Positions 8,569-17,118 of a DNA stretch of 64,000 nt are shown one piece after another; position 1 is the first letter of the stretch, and every line of letters begins with the position of its first letter. The notes beneath the pieces were generated by a model. That model worked only from the letters and a program-made list of their open reading frames with translations, had not been told where the DNA came from and did no database searches. This DNA is from Halobacteriovorax sp. (GTDB lineage Bacteria > Bdellovibrionota > Bacteriovoracia > Bacteriovoracales > Bacteriovoracaceae). Position numbers and translations under genes: made by a program. The stretch lies in NCBI GenBank assembly GCA_002720865.1, contig PBIO01000005.1:1-64000 (forward strand), given 5' to 3'.

Positions 8569-9233
8569 AAGTGGCCGTACTCGGAAAAGGAAAGACAGGA
8601 AAAAAGGTTATTGAAAAACTAGGGGTGCATAATCAGCATACTGTTTTTGATAGCACCAATCCTCCTACTCTAGAAAAATTAAAAGGTCATGATGTGATCA
8701 TAAGCTTTCTTCCAGGAGAGCCATTCCTAAATTATCTTGAAATCCTAGTTGATTCGAAAATACCTGTGGTTACAGGCTCAACTGGTTTTGAATGGCCTTC
8801 ACAAATCGCTTCTAAGCTCGTCAAAAATGGTACCCCTTGGGTTAGAGCACATAATTTTAGTCTAGGAATGAACCTTGTTCACGAAATGATTAAGGTCCTT
8901 TCAAAGGCTGAAAAATTATTTGAAAAGCCAAATTTTAAGATCCACGAGATACATCATATTATGAAAGTTGATGCCCCTTCAGGAACTGCCCTTTCTTGGC
9001 AAGACTGGAGTAAGCAAAAATGTGACATAACATCTGCTAGAACAGGAGATGTTGTCGGGGATCATAAGTTAACAGTAGAAACAGAAACAGAAGATATTAT
9101 AGTTCAACATCAGGCAAAGGATCGCGGCATTTTTGCAGCAGGAGCCTTATGGTCCGCTCAAAAAATTATAGACGGCCAAGTACCTGCTGGACTCAATGAC
9201 TTTAGCGATATCGCTATCAAGGAACTCTTATGA
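8565..9233 (+). CDS. dapB: 4-hydroxy-tetrahydrodipicolinate reductase
   Basis: A 222-residue NAD(P)H-dependent reductase of the DAP pathway. The N-terminal Rossmann motif is VAVLGKGKTGKKV; the C-terminal catalytic segment EIHHIMKVDAPSGTAL holds the family His-His and Lys plus the DAPSGTA substrate loop. GSTGF after the dinucleotide domain is also typical. It is about 45-50 residues shorter than the E. coli enzyme, with trimmed loops but an intact active-site segment. Four-base overlaps with lysC and dapA show translational coupling. Confidence 0.94.
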   Translation: MKVAVLGKGKTGKKVIEKLGVHNQHTVFDSTNPPTLEKLKGHDVIISFLPGEPFLNYLEILVDSKIPVVTGSTGFEWPSQIASKLVKNGTPWVRAHNFSLGMNLVHEMIKVLSKAEKLFEKPNFKIHEIHHIMKVDAPSGTALSWQDWSKQKCDITSARTGDVVGDHKLTVETETEDIIVQHQAKDRGIFAAGALWSAQKIIDGQVPAGLNDFSDIAIKELL

Positions 9234-10111
9234 ATTTAAACGATTACCCTCTTTGGACTGCAGTCATTACACCACTAAAGGAAGACGGAACTGTTGATTA
9301 TGAATCACTTGGCGTGGTTCTCGATCAGCAGGTGGAGGCAAAGAATGGAATATTAATTCTTGGCTCAACTGGCGAGGCCCTAAACTTAGATCTCTATGAA
9401 AGACAAAAGATTCTAGATTTCTTAAAAGAAAGAAAGCCTAATGTCCCCGTGATGTGCGGAGTTGGTGGCTCTAACTTAGAAGAACAAAAACAGTGGATCA
9501 AACATTTAGAAACTCTTCCTATTGATGCTTATCTTTTAGTTGTGCCCCTCTATGCAAAACCAGGGGATGAAGGTCAGTATCAATGGTTTAAAGAGTTAAT
9601 GGACGCTTCAACTAAACCTTGCATGCTTTATAATGTTCCCTCTAGAACAGGGAAGCCTATGAGCTTTTCAGCAGTAAAAAAGCTTAATACTCATAAAAAC
9701 TTTTGGGCCATTAAAGAAGCCTCCGGCTCTGTAGCTGAGTTTAAAAAATATGTTGAAGCCGCTGGACCGAATGGAAGAGTTTACTCTGGCGATGACGGAC
9801 TCTTGCCAGCCTTTGCCCCCCATGGATGCACAGGTCTTGTCAGTGTGGCCGCAAATACCTGGCCTAAAGAAACCCATAAGTATACGGAGCTTACTTTAAG
9901 CGGAGAACTTAAAGAAGCTGCCATGTGGGAAGACTGCGCCAACAGCCTCTTTGTTGCGTCTAATCCAATACCAGCAAAATGGCTTATGCATAAGAATAAA
10001 ACGATCGCTTCAAATAAACTTAGAGCTCCCTTAACACACGAAGATATGTGTGAAGAAGAAAAGGTTTTAGAAGCTGATCAAAAAATTAATAATTGGTTTA
10101 ATAATTTATAA
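9230..10111 (+). CDS. dapA: 4-hydroxy-tetrahydrodipicolinate synthase
   Basis: A 293-residue TIM-barrel aldolase condensing pyruvate with aspartate semialdehyde. Seen motifs: GSTGEALNL (45-53), YNVPSRTG with Tyr134, and AIKEASGS with the Schiff-base Lys162. Length equals the family norm. It overlaps dapB by four bases and is followed after 12 bases by dapD. In many bacteria DapA is lysine-inhibited; this sequence alone does not show whether that holds here. Confidence 0.96.
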   Translation: MNLNDYPLWTAVITPLKEDGTVDYESLGVVLDQQVEAKNGILILGSTGEALNLDLYERQKILDFLKERKPNVPVMCGVGGSNLEEQKQWIKHLETLPIDAYLLVVPLYAKPGDEGQYQWFKELMDASTKPCMLYNVPSRTGKPMSFSAVKKLNTHKNFWAIKEASGSVAEFKKYVEAAGPNGRVYSGDDGLLPAFAPHGCTGLVSVAANTWPKETHKYTELTLSGELKEAAMWEDCANSLFVASNPIPAKWLMHKNKTIASNKLRAPLTHEDMCEEEKVLEADQKINNWFNNL

Positions 10112-10123
10112 AAAGGAAAATAT

Positions 10124-10864
10124 ATGAACTGGGAAGAAGTATTAACAGGACTTGAAAACGGAAGCTTAAGAAGCGCTAATAAGGTTGATGGTGTTTGGCA
10201 GGCAAATACAGAAGTAAAGCAAGCAATTCTTGAAGCCTTTAAGGCCGGTGAGCTTGTTGAGGAAAACGGCTTTGTGGATAAACATAATCTTATGCCGCAA
10301 AAGTTTACTCCTGAAAGAGGAATTAGACTGGTTCCCGGTGGCTCTTCTGTAAGAAGAGGATCATATGTTTCTAAGGGAGTCATTATCATGCCTCCGGCCT
10401 ATATTAATATTGGCGCTTATGTAGACGAAGGGACAATGGTAGATAGCCACGCCCTCGTTGGCTCATGTGCTCAAATTGGTAAAAACGTTCACCTATCTGC
10501 TGGTGTCCAAATTGGCGGCGTACTAGAACCGATTGGTCTTGCCCCAGTTATTATTGAAGATAATGCTTTTATCGGTGCCGGCTCAGTTATTGTAGAAGGC
10601 ATTCAAGTTCTTGAAAGAGCTGTTATCGCTCCAGGTGTAATTTTATCTAAAGGCGTTCCCGTCTTTGATTGTGTAAAAGGAGAAATGCTAGAGCGCGGGG
10701 CCCCTATTCCGGCCGGTGCTGTTGTTGTTCCTGGAACAAGACCAGTTAATGAAAAACTAGCCTGGGCAAAAGAGCAAGGCATACAAATGAACTGCGCTTT
10801 AATTATTAAATATAGAGACGAAAAGTCAGATGCCAGTTTAGAACTTGAAAGCTTTTTAAGATAA
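10124..10864 (+). CDS. dapD: Tetrahydrodipicolinate N-succinyltransferase
   Basis: A 246-residue left-handed beta-helix acyltransferase that puts succinyl-CoA's acyl group on tetrahydrodipicolinate. The core NIGAYVDEGTMVD, VGSCAQIGKNVHLS and IGGVLEP matches E. coli DapD almost word for word, which indicates the succinylase branch rather than the acetylase branch. AAGGAAAATAT precedes the ATG. The N-terminus is about 28 residues shorter than in E. coli. Its stop overlaps the lysA start as TAATG. The presence of DapD means a desuccinylase must act later in the pathway. Confidence 0.96.
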   Translation: MNWEEVLTGLENGSLRSANKVDGVWQANTEVKQAILEAFKAGELVEENGFVDKHNLMPQKFTPERGIRLVPGGSSVRRGSYVSKGVIIMPPAYINIGAYVDEGTMVDSHALVGSCAQIGKNVHLSAGVQIGGVLEPIGLAPVIIEDNAFIGAGSVIVEGIQVLERAVIAPGVILSKGVPVFDCVKGEMLERGAPIPAGAVVVPGTRPVNEKLAWAKEQGIQMNCALIIKYRDEKSDASLELESFLR

Positions 10865-12078
10865 TGAGCTTACCAATACTCAAGCCAGACCATAGAGAGC
10901 TTTTAAAAGGCGCCATGAATCGCCTCGATTCAAGCTTTTATTACTACGATCTCGATGGACTTGAGGAGCATCTTAGCTATATGCGCGAGCATAAAGATGA
11001 AGATCTTAAACTTTGGTACGCCTGTAAAGCCAATCCACTCTCCTCTATTTTAAAACTTTTAAGAAACTTAGATTTTGGTCTTGATGTGGCCTCAAAAGGT
11101 GAACTCGATCAGGTCCTAAGCGCTGGTATTTTGCCCTCTGATATTTTATCAACAGGCCCTAGCAAAAGTCGCCGTTATTTAAAGCAATTAATTATGGCCG
11201 ATGTAGATGTGATCGTTTTAGAAAGCATCAATCAAGCTTACTGGCTTAACTCCATCGCAGAAAATCTACATAAAAGACCCAAGGTACTTTTAAGAGTACA
11301 GCTAGAATGGGAAGAAGGAACCTCTGTTCTAGGTGGGAACGAAATTACTCCTTTTGGAATTGAACCAGATGAATGGAAAAAGCTAGAGCTTTCAAAAGTT
11401 AGTTCACTTGATATTGCAGGTTTTCATGTTTTTCAGTGGGGAAATATTTTAGAAGTTGACCGACTAGCAACCATTTGGAAAAAAATTGCTAGCGAATGCC
11501 AAGAACTATCTAAAAGCCTAGAAGTTACTATGCGTATCTTAGATTTAGGCGGAGGTCTTGGTATTCCTTATACTGAAGATGAAAATAGTATCGATTGGAA
11601 GGAAGTGAACTCAGTTTTAACGGCAGTAAAAAAAGAATTTAGCTTAGAAAATATTTGGATGGAACTTGGGCGCTACGCCGTTGGTGAATATGGAATGTAC
11701 TTTACGCAAGTCATCGACAGGAAATCTGTCAGAGGTAGAGAGCTACTCGTTACCGATGGCGGGATCAATCATATAGCAAGACCCGCTTTAACAGGTCAGC
11801 CATTCCCTTGTGAGCTTTTTAGAAAATCAAAGGCCAAAACCTCAAAATTTTATGTCCACGGTCCCCTATGTACCGGGCTTGATAAGCTTGGAGATTTTGA
11901 ACTACCAGAAGATGTAGGCCCTGGTGATTGGCTCTGTTTCAAACAGGCCGGGGCTTATGGATTTACAGAGAGTATGCCCTATTTTCTTTGCCATAATCTC
12001 CCCGCTGAAGTGGTTATCTATAAAGGACATATGATGGCCCCAAGACCAATCAGACAAAGCGCTGAGTGGCTCTTATGA
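10864..12078 (+). CDS. lysA: Diaminopimelate decarboxylase
   Basis: A 404-residue fold-III PLP enzyme converting meso-DAP to lysine. The PLP lysine lies in YACKANP (about residues 52-58); the phosphate-binding glycine loop is LDLGGGLGIPY; ELGRYAVGEYG and VTDGGINHIARPAL are family motifs; the catalytic cysteine is in GPLCTGLDKL, followed by AGAYGFTESMPYF. The position at the end of the DAP genes supports DapDC over ornithine or carboxynorspermidine decarboxylase, which share the fold. It is translationally coupled to dapD. Confidence 0.9.
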   Translation: MSLPILKPDHRELLKGAMNRLDSSFYYYDLDGLEEHLSYMREHKDEDLKLWYACKANPLSSILKLLRNLDFGLDVASKGELDQVLSAGILPSDILSTGPSKSRRYLKQLIMADVDVIVLESINQAYWLNSIAENLHKRPKVLLRVQLEWEEGTSVLGGNEITPFGIEPDEWKKLELSKVSSLDIAGFHVFQWGNILEVDRLATIWKKIASECQELSKSLEVTMRILDLGGGLGIPYTEDENSIDWKEVNSVLTAVKKEFSLENIWMELGRYAVGEYGMYFTQVIDRKSVRGRELLVTDGGINHIARPALTGQPFPCELFRKSKAKTSKFYVHGPLCTGLDKLGDFELPEDVGPGDWLCFKQAGAYGFTESMPYFLCHNLPAEVVIYKGHMMAPRPIRQSAEWLL

Positions 12079-12097
12079 TTTTAACTGTGGATCAATT

Positions 12098-13252
12098 ATG
12101 AACAAATTAGAAAGAATTAATCATCCCTTAAAACAACAACCAAATGGTGATTGGCTTTGGATTAATATCTTTAGATGCTCCTCTGGTCTTGAGGGACCTA
12201 ATGTTCATATTCAGGCAAATGTTCATGGAGCAGAACTACAAGGAAATGCGGTTATTTTTGAGCTTATGAATTGGTTTAAAACTAATCCCTTCAAAGGCTC
12301 CATTAGTTTTATTCCCTTTGCTAATCCAACGGCCGTAAATCAAAAGTCTGGCATGTACACACAAGGGCGCTATAATCCAGTTTCAGGAAATAATTGGAAT
12401 AGAAATTATATAAACTTCATGGCATTAGACTCAAACAAAACAGGTTTTTCACTTGAAGAATTTGTTAAAGAAAATATAAAAGCTACTGACGAAGAAGTTA
12501 GGAAAAAATTTAAGACCGAACTTTTTAAAATCTGTGACCATTATCAAAACTATGTAGAGCAGCGCGCCCACGGACCTGAAGATGGTCACTTTAATCTTCT
12601 TATGCAAAAAATAGCAAGCCCTTCTGATATCGTGCTTGATCTTCATACGGGACCCATCGCCGCGAGATATCTTTACAGTGCCGATTATCAAATAAGCTCA
12701 GCTGCCCATTTTAAATTTCCCCATGTCTTAGAGATTCCTAGTGAGTTTGATGGGGCCATGGACGAGGCCAGCTTTATGCCTTGGGTTGAGCTCACTAAGG
12801 AATTTAAAAAGCAAGGCAGAGACCTAAAGAATAGCTTTGAAGCCTACACCGTTGAGCTTGGTAGTGAAGAGAGGATTTCTTTTGAAGAAGCAAAGCTAGA
12901 TGCTAAGTGCATTTTAAATTTCCTAAAGCATAAAGGTGTCCACGATATAGAAATAAGCGACCTTCCTAAAGTTGAAGGAAAAAAATCCCTCTTAAAAGAT
13001 TACAGAACTTATTATGCTCCTAAAGGGGGCCTCTATGAATTCTGCTTTTCACCGGGAGAGTCCTTTAAAAAAGGCGATGTTATTGCGCGATCACTTAGCT
13101 TTAAACAAGTAAAAAATGAAGAGAGTTTATCTAAGGCCATCGAGGAAGTAACGGCCCTTGAAGATGGTATTGTCGTAAATCACAATACCAGTGCCTCAAT
13201 TGCAAGCGGACAAACCTTATATCAGGTTATGGAAAACGTTTCGAATATTTAA
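12098..13252 (+). CDS. AstE/AspA-family zinc desuccinylase, possible DapE substitute
   Basis: A 384-residue M14-like zinc hydrolase of the succinylglutamate desuccinylase/aspartoacylase family. The zinc ligands are visible as NVHGAELQGNAV (His and Glu, about residues 43-54) and DLHTG (His, about 177), with VELGSE as the likely catalytic Glu region. The C-terminal 80 residues form a barrel-like domain usual in this family. It follows lysA by 19 bases as the last gene of the lysine operon. Since dapE is absent from the cluster and the pathway needs N-succinyl-DAP cleaved, this enzyme may fill that role; the assignment is inference from context, not from sequence. Confidence 0.8.
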   Translation: MNKLERINHPLKQQPNGDWLWINIFRCSSGLEGPNVHIQANVHGAELQGNAVIFELMNWFKTNPFKGSISFIPFANPTAVNQKSGMYTQGRYNPVSGNNWNRNYINFMALDSNKTGFSLEEFVKENIKATDEEVRKKFKTELFKICDHYQNYVEQRAHGPEDGHFNLLMQKIASPSDIVLDLHTGPIAARYLYSADYQISSAAHFKFPHVLEIPSEFDGAMDEASFMPWVELTKEFKKQGRDLKNSFEAYTVELGSEERISFEEAKLDAKCILNFLKHKGVHDIEISDLPKVEGKKSLLKDYRTYYAPKGGLYEFCFSPGESFKKGDVIARSLSFKQVKNEESLSKAIEEVTALEDGIVVNHNTSASIASGQTLYQVMENVSNI

Positions 13253-13849
13253 CTATTTAAATTTTAGCTGAGAATCAAATTGCTCGATCACGGCCTTTGG
13301 AAGGTCTAAGACTTTTCCAATTTTTTCTCCAAATCGGCCGCCGATTCCGCCCCATTGTCCTTTATTTATTATGGCCGAATCGCCTTCCACGTTTAAGTTT
13401 CCAAACTCTACTGAGCCATCTAAAACGATGATCTCTGTTTCACCTAAGGCCTTATTGGCCACGACTGTAAAGTCAGTACCTCTGACTCCCATGGAGGCGA
13501 CCTTTGTGAAGAGCTTACCTTTGCCAACCCCTTTTTTACCTTCGTAAGTTTTCCAGCGACAACGTCCATGTAAAAAAGAGTATTTCTTTTTTGCCTTTTC
13601 TCCAAAATCAAATTCCATTTCACTTTTGGGTCCAACGGTAATTTTATTTCCCCACTTAGGAATCTCTACTTGTAAAAAACTTCTGCGCTCAGTTTTTAAA
13701 ACACCTTTTTTATTGATCCGATCACCGAGTTTTAATTCTTTCCCGTTAAAGCTAACGACCCCTTTTAATTTAACCACCTCGGCCCATGGCTTATCATTGG
13801 CGAAGATACTTGAGCTAAATAAAATTGAGACTAAAATAAGCCATTTCAT
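13253..13849 (-). CDS. Exported FecR-domain protein (second)
   Basis: A 198-residue protein with a signal peptide (residues 1-17, cleavage at FAND) and a FecR domain: VVKLKGVVSFNGKEL, a VGPKSEMEF strand and the hallmark MGVRGTDF. It is smaller than the FecR protein at 3922 and has no C-terminal extension. No sigma factor or TonB receptor is adjacent, so it is another solo periplasmic FecR protein. The ATG is preceded by AGGATGACC. It converges with the desuccinylase, the two stop codons abutting. Confidence 0.78.
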   Translation of the reverse strand: MKWLILVSILFSSSIFANDKPWAEVVKLKGVVSFNGKELKLGDRINKKGVLKTERRSFLQVEIPKWGNKITVGPKSEMEFDFGEKAKKKYSFLHGRCRWKTYEGKKGVGKGKLFTKVASMGVRGTDFTVVANKALGETEIIVLDGSVEFGNLNVEGDSAIINKGQWGGIGGRFGEKIGKVLDLPKAVIEQFDSQLKFK

Positions 13850-14014
13850 GGGTCATCCTTTGTAAAGTTGCTTACAAAATTATGACCTAACTCATCAATT
13901 CTTGGAACAAATATATATTACTTGATGCATTAGCTCTGTTTGCTTTTACATTTGTATTACAACCGACTTAAAAGCACCGTGATAGCCTTTTCTTATACTT
14001 TTGGAGAGGTATTT

Positions 14015-15100
14015 ATGAAAGGAATGAAAAGACTAAGAATTGATAATCTGGACTGGGTAAACACTAGTTTTCTTATCTTAACCCCAATTGCTACCGTGGC
14101 CCTTATTGCCACCTATGTGGCCAAAGACGGCTTTGACCCCATGATGCTAATTCCAGCAGTCTTCATGTACTTTCTTTCTGGAATGTCTATTACGGCCGGT
14201 TACCACAGACTTCTTAGTCATAAGGCCTATAAGGCCAATAAATTTGTTAAATTCGTACTCCTTCTTTTTGGAGCCGGGGCCTTTCAAAACTCCGCCCTAA
14301 AGTGGTGCACAGATCATAGAAGACATCATACTTTTTGCGACACTGATGAAGATCCATACAATATAAAAGAAGGTTTTTTCTGGGCCCATATGGGCTGGAT
14401 TATGGTGAAGGAAGAAGATAAGTATTTGGATGTTTACGCCAAGGACTTAGCCGCTGATCCACTGGTTATGTGGCAACATAAATACTACCTACCTCTTTGT
14501 GTATTCTCGGGCTTTATTATTCCAGCACTAATTGGCTGGGCCATGGGTTCATGGCTTGGAGGCCTTGCAATCGTTGGCGTTGGTAGAGTTGTCTTTGTTC
14601 ACCATTGTACATTTTTTATAAATAGCTGGGCCCATATGTGGGGTAGCCAACCTTATACTGATACCAATACCGCTCTTGATAATCCCCTACTTGCTTTTTT
14701 TAGCTACGGGGAAGGTTATCATAACTTTCATCACTTCTTTCAAAATGACTACAGAAACGGAGTTAAATGGTGGCAGTATGATCCAACAAAATGGTTAATC
14801 AATATAATGAGCTATTTCGGATGGGCCCACTCTCTTAAAAGAACCAGCGAAGAAGAAATTCTTAAGGCACAGCTTCTTATGCAAGAGAAGAGACTTGCTG
14901 AACATGGAGCTGATCTTTCTGCCCTAGAGCAATTAAAACTTAAAGTTGAAGAGACCTTTAGAAACCTGCAAGAGCTTAGAAGAGAATTTAGAAAGACCCA
15001 TAGTGAAGACCTTGAGATTCGAATTAAAGAAGAATTAAGGGACTTTAAGGCCGCTATGCGCGCCTGGAGCTACTCGGCCACTCAACTAAGCTTTGCTTAG
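14015..15100 (+). CDS. Acyl-CoA delta-9 desaturase-type membrane enzyme
   Basis: A 361-residue di-iron desaturase introducing a double bond into saturated acyl chains at the inner membrane. The three histidine boxes are present: HRLLSH (64-69), HRRHH (101-105) and YHNFHHFF near residue 240, between four hydrophobic segments. The start ATG 14015 follows GGAGAGG; the upstream in-frame ATG at 13940 has no ribosome site. The last 75 residues are a charged coiled coil (Glu/Lys/Arg/Leu heptads), an extension not usual in the minimal enzyme. Probably maintains membrane fluidity. Confidence 0.9.
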   Translation: MKGMKRLRIDNLDWVNTSFLILTPIATVALIATYVAKDGFDPMMLIPAVFMYFLSGMSITAGYHRLLSHKAYKANKFVKFVLLLFGAGAFQNSALKWCTDHRRHHTFCDTDEDPYNIKEGFFWAHMGWIMVKEEDKYLDVYAKDLAADPLVMWQHKYYLPLCVFSGFIIPALIGWAMGSWLGGLAIVGVGRVVFVHHCTFFINSWAHMWGSQPYTDTNTALDNPLLAFFSYGEGYHNFHHFFQNDYRNGVKWWQYDPTKWLINIMSYFGWAHSLKRTSEEEILKAQLLMQEKRLAEHGADLSALEQLKLKVEETFRNLQELRREFRKTHSEDLEIRIKEELRDFKAAMRAWSYSATQLSFA

Positions 15101-15125
15101 GCAAGTTATACCTGACTAAGACTCT

Positions 15126-15152
15126 GGTGTTATTTGAGATTATAATAACACC
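15126..15152 (+). promoter_or_regulatory. Inverted repeat and -10 box abutting the recombinase start
   Basis: GGTGTTATT (15126-15134) and AATAACACC (15144-15152) are perfect nine-base arms with the right arm touching the ATG at 15153. TATAAT at 15141-15146 lies within the repeat, six bases before the ATG, and no Shine-Dalgarno exists. This fits a leaderless transcript whose -10 region is an operator. The -35 position (15118-15123) is poor, so activation or a wrong guess at the start are alternatives. Confidence 0.5.
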
Positions 15153-16124
15153 ATGGGTCAACCAGCTTTAAAAACACATAATTTCGATTTGTACGAGGAG
15201 TTCTTTGATAATTTTACCTCTAAGCATACTCGTAAATCTTATGAAAACGACCTTCGTAAATTCTTTGAATACCTAAATATTAATTTTTCTGAACTATCCA
15301 AATACAATGAAATTGAACGTGGTCAAATTATTGCCTACAGAAATTGGTTAAGCGAAGAAGGAGGCCGCTACGGCAGGCCCTCGGCTCCAAAATCGGTTTG
15401 CAGAAAACTCTCTGCTCTGTCCTCTTATTTTGATTATCTCGTTGAAAAAAAAGAATGCGAGTTCAACCCTGTAACCTCAGTAAAAAGACCAAGGCACGAA
15501 GTCCTAAAGCCCACAAATGCCCTTCAGAAAATACAGGTAGAAGAACTTATCTCCTCAATAGATATTAATAGTGAAAGTGGTCCTCTTCATCGCGCACTTT
15601 TACTAACCTTTTTTACTACGGGTCTTAGAAAATCAGAAGTCATAAAACTTCAATTTCAAGACTATACTCAAATCAATGAGCATCATGTTTTAGAGTTTCG
15701 CGGAAAAGGCGGCAAGACCGGTCAAAAAGTAGTTCATCCAATGGCCGTGGAGGCCATTGAAGATTATCTCTCCTGGATGCGAGCCAAAGGGCGTGGTCAT
15801 AAAATGGGTGACTGGCTTTTTCAGCCCACAAGAAATCCCCATAACCCAAAAAATCTTAACAAGTCCTTAAACCCAAGAACTATTAATGAAATTTTAGATC
15901 ACTATGCAAAAAAAATTGGCCTAAATTTTAAAATTTCCCCCCACTCAGCTAGAGCGACCTTTATTGGCGAGCTCTTAGAAGTCGGCGTGGATATTTATAA
16001 AGTCGCTCAAGAGGTTAATCATAGCTCCGTTAAAACCACTCAGGAGTACGACAAAAGGCGTAAAAAGCTCTCTGACTCCCCTGTTCATCTTCTAAACTTT
16101 GATGTGTCAAAAGAAGAGGACTAG
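15153..16124 (+). CDS. Tyrosine recombinase (XerC/XerD-like)
   Basis: A 323-residue site-specific recombinase. Residues 12-110 form the SAM-like core-binding domain (SKHTRKSYENDLRKFFEYL). The catalytic domain has Arg159 (TTGLRKSE), the beta-hairpin lysine in GKGGK (185-188), His264-Ser-Ala-Arg267, His290 and the nucleophile Tyr299 (TTQEYDKR), so all active-site residues are present. No att-site duplication, phage genes or tRNA target is nearby, so a housekeeping or lineage-specific role is more likely than an active integrative element. Whether it is the chromosome-dimer resolvase cannot be told here. Confidence 0.9.
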   Translation: MGQPALKTHNFDLYEEFFDNFTSKHTRKSYENDLRKFFEYLNINFSELSKYNEIERGQIIAYRNWLSEEGGRYGRPSAPKSVCRKLSALSSYFDYLVEKKECEFNPVTSVKRPRHEVLKPTNALQKIQVEELISSIDINSESGPLHRALLLTFFTTGLRKSEVIKLQFQDYTQINEHHVLEFRGKGGKTGQKVVHPMAVEAIEDYLSWMRAKGRGHKMGDWLFQPTRNPHNPKNLNKSLNPRTINEILDHYAKKIGLNFKISPHSARATFIGELLEVGVDIYKVAQEVNHSSVKTTQEYDKRRKKLSDSPVHLLNFDVSKEED

Positions 16125-16138
16125 GGTAGAATCTCCTT

Positions 16139-16762
16139 ATGAGTTTTAAGCACAGCGAATTATTTGAAAGACATCCAAAACTTGAATCCTGCAAAGACCA
16201 ACTTGAAAAGGCCTTAGAGATTCTAAAAGATTGCTATACAAAAAGTGGCAAACTTCTGGTTATGGGCAACGGTGGCTCTTCCGCTGACGCCGAACATCTC
16301 TGCGGCGAGCTCACAAAAGGCTTTCTTCTAAAAAGACCTCTTAGCGAATCAGATAAAAAGAAATTCTCATCAATTGACCCAAGCATTGCCGACAAACTTC
16401 AAATGGGACTTCCGGCCCTTAGTCTTGGAGTGGCCCATTCAGGCAACTCGGCCTTTCTTAATGACGTCGATCCCATGCTTGTTTATGGTCAACAAATCTG
16501 GGTCCAAGGAAATACCAACGACGTGGTCATGGGCATCTCAACTTCTGGCAATTCAAAAAACGTCATCGAAGGCTACAAAGTCGCCAAGGCAAAAGGTCTT
16601 AAAACCATCGGCCTTACCGGCGCCAAAGATTCTCTTTCAAATGAATGGTGTGACGTCGTCATACAAGTCCCCGAAGAAGAAACTTTTAAGGCCCAAGAAC
16701 TTCATCTTCCCGTCTACCACGCTCTATGTATCGAATTAGAATTTCATTTCTTTCAATCCTAA
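16139..16762 (+). CDS. gmhA: SIS-domain phosphoheptose isomerase-like protein
   Basis: A 207-residue sugar isomerase-fold protein. VMGNGGSSADAEHLCGELT (about residues 40-58) is the GmhA signature, and GISTSGNSKNV (about 130-140) is the phosphate-binding SIS motif. GmhA converts sedoheptulose 7-phosphate to heptose 7-phosphate for LPS core synthesis. An insert of about 30 residues at 65-95 is longer than in E. coli GmhA (192 aa). DiaA is a paralogous alternative. The 3' end overlaps the following exported protein by 37 bases. Confidence 0.85.
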   Translation: MSFKHSELFERHPKLESCKDQLEKALEILKDCYTKSGKLLVMGNGGSSADAEHLCGELTKGFLLKRPLSESDKKKFSSIDPSIADKLQMGLPALSLGVAHSGNSAFLNDVDPMLVYGQQIWVQGNTNDVVMGISTSGNSKNVIEGYKVAKAKGLKTIGLTGAKDSLSNEWCDVVIQVPEEETFKAQELHLPVYHALCIELEFHFFQS

Positions 16763-17118
16763 TACTTTTTAGCCTCACGGCCGAAGCTAAAACCAATAAA
16801 CTAGTAGAATCTAGCTGGCAGATCTGCAAGCAGGATAGTGACTGCACCATGGTTTTTAAAGATTCATGTCGTCCCTGTTGTAATGAGCAGGCCTTGAATA
16901 AAAGCTTTTTGCCGAGCTACAAAGAAAAATTAAAAAAAGAATGTCCTGGAAAGTACCCGGGCATGTGTAAATGCGCACAAATGAACAAACTTGCTAAATG
17001 TGTAAAGAATCGCTGCGAAGTTTATTTTAATCATGTCTGCTGCGGCAAGAATGCCCCAAAAAGATGTGAGACCATGCGAGTAAACTGTAAACCAAGACCT
17101 TTGTCGGAATTTAAATGA
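16726..17118 (+). CDS. Cysteine-rich exported protein A
   Basis: A 130-residue protein with a signal peptide (residues 1-21, cleavage after TAEA). The mature part has about 15 cysteines, including CKQDSDCTMV, CRPCC and VCCGKN, and so is probably disulphide-stabilised outside the cytoplasm. It is paralogous to the next gene: both show W-x-x-C-x-x-D-S-D-C, a central KCxKxxC-type segment and a xHVCC motif. It begins inside the isomerase gene and overlaps the next gene by ATGA. Function unknown. Confidence 0.72.
   Translation: MYRIRISFLSILILFSLTAEAKTNKLVESSWQICKQDSDCTMVFKDSCRPCCNEQALNKSFLPSYKEKLKKECPGKYPGMCKCAQMNKLAKCVKNRCEVYFNHVCCGKNAPKRCETMRVNCKPRPLSEFK

Noticed and set aside
15153-16124. Integrase as part of a prophage or integrative element
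   Set aside because: No phage genes, relaxase, transposase or repeated att sites were seen around it.
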